DNA of 64,000 nt. Origin: Pipra filicauda (lineage: Eukaryota > Chordata > Aves > Passeriformes > Pipridae). Location: positions 398,190 through 462,189 of the forward strand of contig NW_024104619.1 in assembly GCF_003945595.2 (NCBI RefSeq). Reading direction: 5' to 3'. Both the position numbers and the translations under genes were made by a program. Positions 61,520 to 64,000 of this stretch are shown in pieces. Within the stretch, counting starts at the first letter, position 1. Every line of letters starts with the position of its first letter. Under the pieces are notes generated by a model that worked only from the letters and a program-made list of their open reading frames with translations, was not told the DNA's origin and did no database searches.

Positions 61520-62689
61520 TTAATATCTCTCTTGATCAGGATACCACCTTTGTTGATAATGTCACACGAGTCAATTTTCTGCAATCATAACAAAGCTGTG
61601 GGCAGCGGAGTGTGTGTAAGTGCTCTACTGTCAGCTTTGTGAAAATAATGAGGTGATGCAGTGTCCCAGGGAGATTCCAAAAGCATAAGTTAGTATCAGT
61701 ACAATTTATGCTAACATGGTGAAGTTTTAAATGACTTTTTATAAACATTCAGAGTGTACATTCTTTCAAAATGTAAGTCTTTTTTCCATTTCTTTGTGAG
61801 ACAAAGACCCAAATGCTTCACAACTTTGAGGTGGATATTGCATGATCAATGTTCCTCTCAGACAACCAAAAGGATTTTCAGGTCAGAAAAGCCATGATTT
61901 ATGGAAAAATTAATAAACAACTAATATATCGATAAAAAAATCCAAATCTTTAAAGTACGAGAAGCTGGCTGTGGAAGAGATGCACAAATGTCTTATTTCC
62001 CACCCTAAGAGTACAAATTTTTCACTCCAAATTTACTTTTATCCAAATTGCAGTTTGAATTGCAACAGTCCCTGACTAGTAGTCCCCTCTGGTCATAGGA
62101 AGCTCCTTCTTCACCTCTAAAGTCTGGCACTCTGTTCTCTGCTCTTTACTTCAGCTCTCTACACTCTTTGAAACCTTTTTTCTATGTAGGCTCTGTTGTT
62201 TCCCAGGGCAAGATGGATCTCCCTTTTCCTTGAAGAGGGTCTGCCTGATCCAGGCACCTGAAGAAAAACAAGAAAACTGTGAATGACAGTGGATAAAATA
62301 AATGCTGCTCTTCTGGATATAAAATGGATCTGAAAGCTATGTTTAGTATAAAAAATATCAATACAATATTCAAGAACAACAGTTCAAGTAAATCCTAAAA
62401 ACTTTGTAGACTATTTAAGCATTATATCTGCTTTTTTTGGACCTTCAGTGTAGTTTAGTGGATGTATCAATTAAAATACGTAAGTTCTTTTTGTGGTGTG
62501 CTCCAATTTTTTTTTCCTTTTTATCATCAGTAAATTCGTTTAAGGCCTAATTTGGATCTAGACCATCTATACAGCTTATGAATAATTTAACAATCAGTTT
62601 AAGAAGCTGAACCTTCAGTATAACTGACTCAATATTTTTATTTGCACAGCTTTTTTTTTTTAGTTTAGTTTATTAGCTCACTTAAAAGT

Positions 62690-62739
62690 GGCAGAACAAA
62701 GAGTAAGTGGCACTTACATAAGGCAGAACAAAGAGTAAG
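62690..62739 (+). repeat. Direct repeat, 18-bp copies 32 bp apart
   Basis: GGCAGAACAAAGAGTAAG at 62,690-62,707 and again exactly at 62,722-62,739. The sequence after each copy is also similar (GGCACTTACAT and GGAACTGACAT), so it is probably an imperfect tandem duplication of about 32 bp. Confidence 0.85.
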
Positions 62740-62910
62740 GAACTGACATCTGCCATAAGGTTTCTGATCCTCACACCCAAATGCAAAATGGCAGCACAAC
62801 CTAACAAAAAAATGTGATCTGTTAACAAGTCTTACATAATTTATTGCCTAGTGGAGATCCCAGCAGTCATTGTTGATGGCGGAAAATTTATGATTTTACT
62901 GAATTATATA

Positions 62911-62944
62911 GCCTATATATAATAGGAGCCTATATATAATAGTT
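62911..62944 (+). repeat. 17-bp tandem duplication
   Basis: GCCTATATATAATAG occurs at 62,911-62,925 and 62,928-62,942, period 17. A small slippage or duplication. Confidence 0.85.
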
Positions 62945-63275
62945 GGAGCTTTGGTTAATACAGATGAAAAATTGTTTTTACTCATCTTTCTTTTGTCAAA
63001 TAAACTGTACAGGACTTTTCAATGCACCCCATGTTCCGAGGACAAGGCAGACAGAACAGTTGACACTACAATGAAACAGGTGTAGGGAAAGGAAGCACTG
63101 GAGATTCAAAGTCCTCAAAACCAGAAGATGAGGTATGGTGGATTAGAGTTTTACTGCTGAATTACTGGTGGCAGTAACAAAAATTGAATATAATGAACTT
63201 ATTTGAATGCTACTAATAAATCTTAGCTCTATTTTAGACCAGTGCATCAGTGAAATATGTTCTCACATGTTTAAT

Positions 63276-64000
63276 TGTGGTTTACCTTGCCTGTCTGCCA
63301 GATGCCCAGCCAGCCATTTTCTCACTCCTCCTCCTCAACTGGATGAAGGGACAAAATGAGATGGAAAATCTCATGAGTTGAGATAAAGACAGGGAGATCA
63401 CTTACTGATTGCTACAATGAGCAAAACAGACTAAACTTGGGGAAAGTTTTTTAGTTTTTTTCGTTTATTGTCAATTAAAACAGATTAAAATGGTAAGAAA
63501 CAAAGACAAAAGCTAAAACACCCTTCCCAACCCCCTTTTCCCAGACTAAACATCAGTCCTTCATCCCCAACTCCTCTACCTCCACTTCTCCAGTGACACA
63601 GGGAGATAGGGAATGGGAGTTGTGGTCAGTCGGTAACAGCTCCTGTCTTCTGCTCCTTCCTCCTCACACTTTCCTCTGCTTCAGTGTGGGTCCCTCCTGT
63701 GGGTTACAGTCCTTCAGGATAAACCTGCTCCAGTATAGGCTGTCTCAGAATCTCTGGTTCATTTGGGGGGCATCCCCCTGGTCCACCCTGCTCAGTATCC
63801 AGGTTGCAGTGAAATCCCTGCTGCACCATGGTCACCTCCAGGGACTGCAGGGGAATCTGCTCTTGCTAAGGCACCTCAAGCACCTTCTCCACCTCCTCCT
63901 TGGTGTCAGTGGGGCTGTTTCTCCCACTTTACCTCTCCCCTCTCTGTCCAGTTTGGCTGATGGGTTCCTCTTTGGGTACATTGGAGCTGGTGGATCTGGC
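63276..64000 (-). mobile_element. LTR of the 1.1-kb avian ERVL-type family, cut by window end
   Basis: Same family as 10,321-11,408. The plus strand opens TGTGGTTTACCTTGCCTG, followed by GTTGAGATAAAGACAGGGAG, a T-rich stretch with TTTATT (63,464-63,469; AATAAA in the LTR sense), and then the diverged phrases GGGTTACAGTCC, CTGCTCCAG and GACTGCAGGGGAATCTGC. Here the LTR 3' terminus is better preserved than in the 10.3-kb copy. The promoter half and the 5' end lie beyond the window, so whether it is solo or has a provirus attached on its left cannot be settled from that side. On its left (sense-downstream) no gag is recognised, which favours solo. Confidence 0.85.
63464..63469 (-). promoter_or_regulatory. 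LTR polyadenylation signal AATAAA
   Basis: Plus strand TTTATT in TCGTTTATTGTC. It occupies the same relative place as 10,498-10,503 in the sister LTR. Confidence 0.55.

Larger units (their letters stand above)
60260..61560 (-). mobile_element. ERVL-like pol (integrase) fragment, minus strand, without LTR
   Basis: A G+C-richer island. From right to left on the minus strand it shows an integrase zinc-finger remnant (about 61,519-61,334), broken core-domain sequence, the end of the core with catalytic-glutamate context (about 61,107-60,904), and then a coiled-coil-like frame (about 60,740-60,520) whose origin is unclear. No LTR flanks it directly. The nearest on the sense-downstream side is 2.1 kb away (58,114), and the nearest upstream belongs to another LTR family (63,276). 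It is crossed by many stops and cannot be functional. Confidence 0.7.
61561..63275. other. A+T-rich non-coding stretch
   Basis: No gene recognised. Two local tandem duplications are present (62,690-62,739 and 62,911-62,944). Confidence 0.6.

Noticed and set aside
1..64000. tRNA, rRNA, CRISPR arrays, operons, riboswitches, phage or plasmid functions
   Set aside because: No cloverleaf with A and B boxes, no rRNA signature and no regularly spaced repeats were seen. The sequence is vertebrate in character.

Overview
The window looks like nuclear DNA from a bird. It contains several copies of the 3' end of the CR1 LINE, with the tail (ATTCTATGAT-like) and 3' UTR typical of avian CR1, and long terminal repeats (LTRs) of ERVL-type and alpharetrovirus-like endogenous retroviruses that I recognise from bird genomes. 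Most of the rest is A+T-rich, CpG-poor, and full of stops in all frames. I see no multi-exon host gene, rRNA, tRNA, CRISPR or any prokaryote-type operon. It fits a gene desert or a very large intron; the sequence alone does not say which. The species cannot be named.

Layout, left to right. 1-10,320: A+T-rich non-coding DNA with one exon-like open frame on the minus strand (1540-1737) and a CpG-poor G+C-rich block (about 1890-2350). 10,321-11,408: a 1.1-kb solo LTR on the minus strand. 19,929-21,057: a minus CR1 3' end, then a 489-bp alpharetrovirus-like solo LTR bounded by an exact 6-bp duplication (GTAGCC). 24,970-25,567: another solo LTR, minus. 29,020-31,560: three short plus-strand CR1 tails. 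31,560-46,400: mostly plain A+T-rich DNA, with a 14-base G run (38,519), a perfect 15-bp-arm hairpin (40,536-40,568) and a moderately G+C-rich unidentified block (42,560-42,990). 46,410-46,878: the best plus-strand CR1 copy, still showing the end of CR1 ORF2. 51,077-51,930: three ACTT(N)AAGTGTT motifs at about 20-bp spacing, a CR1 tail, and the only plus-oriented LTR. 54,202-58,114: a CR1 abutting a decayed, truncated ERVL-like provirus (minus; 5' LTR, gag remnant, protease, start of reverse transcriptase). 60,260-61,560: a separate minus-strand pol remnant with integrase signatures. 63,276 to the window end: the right-hand partner of the 10.3-kb LTR family, cut by the window edge.

No element is intact: every retroviral frame is broken, no envelope gene is visible, and all CR1 copies are 5'-truncated. 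The LTRs still carry recognisable TATA and polyadenylation signals, so they are the most plausible regulatory sequences here. Six of the seven retroviral pieces lie on the minus strand. That would fit insertion bias in an intron of a plus-strand gene, but the number is too small to prove it. I found nothing that amounts to a new defence, transposition or metabolic system. The observations most worth checking are the target-site-flanked LTR, the perfect hairpin beside an exon-like segment, the spaced motif cluster, and the integrase fragment followed by a coiled-coil frame.
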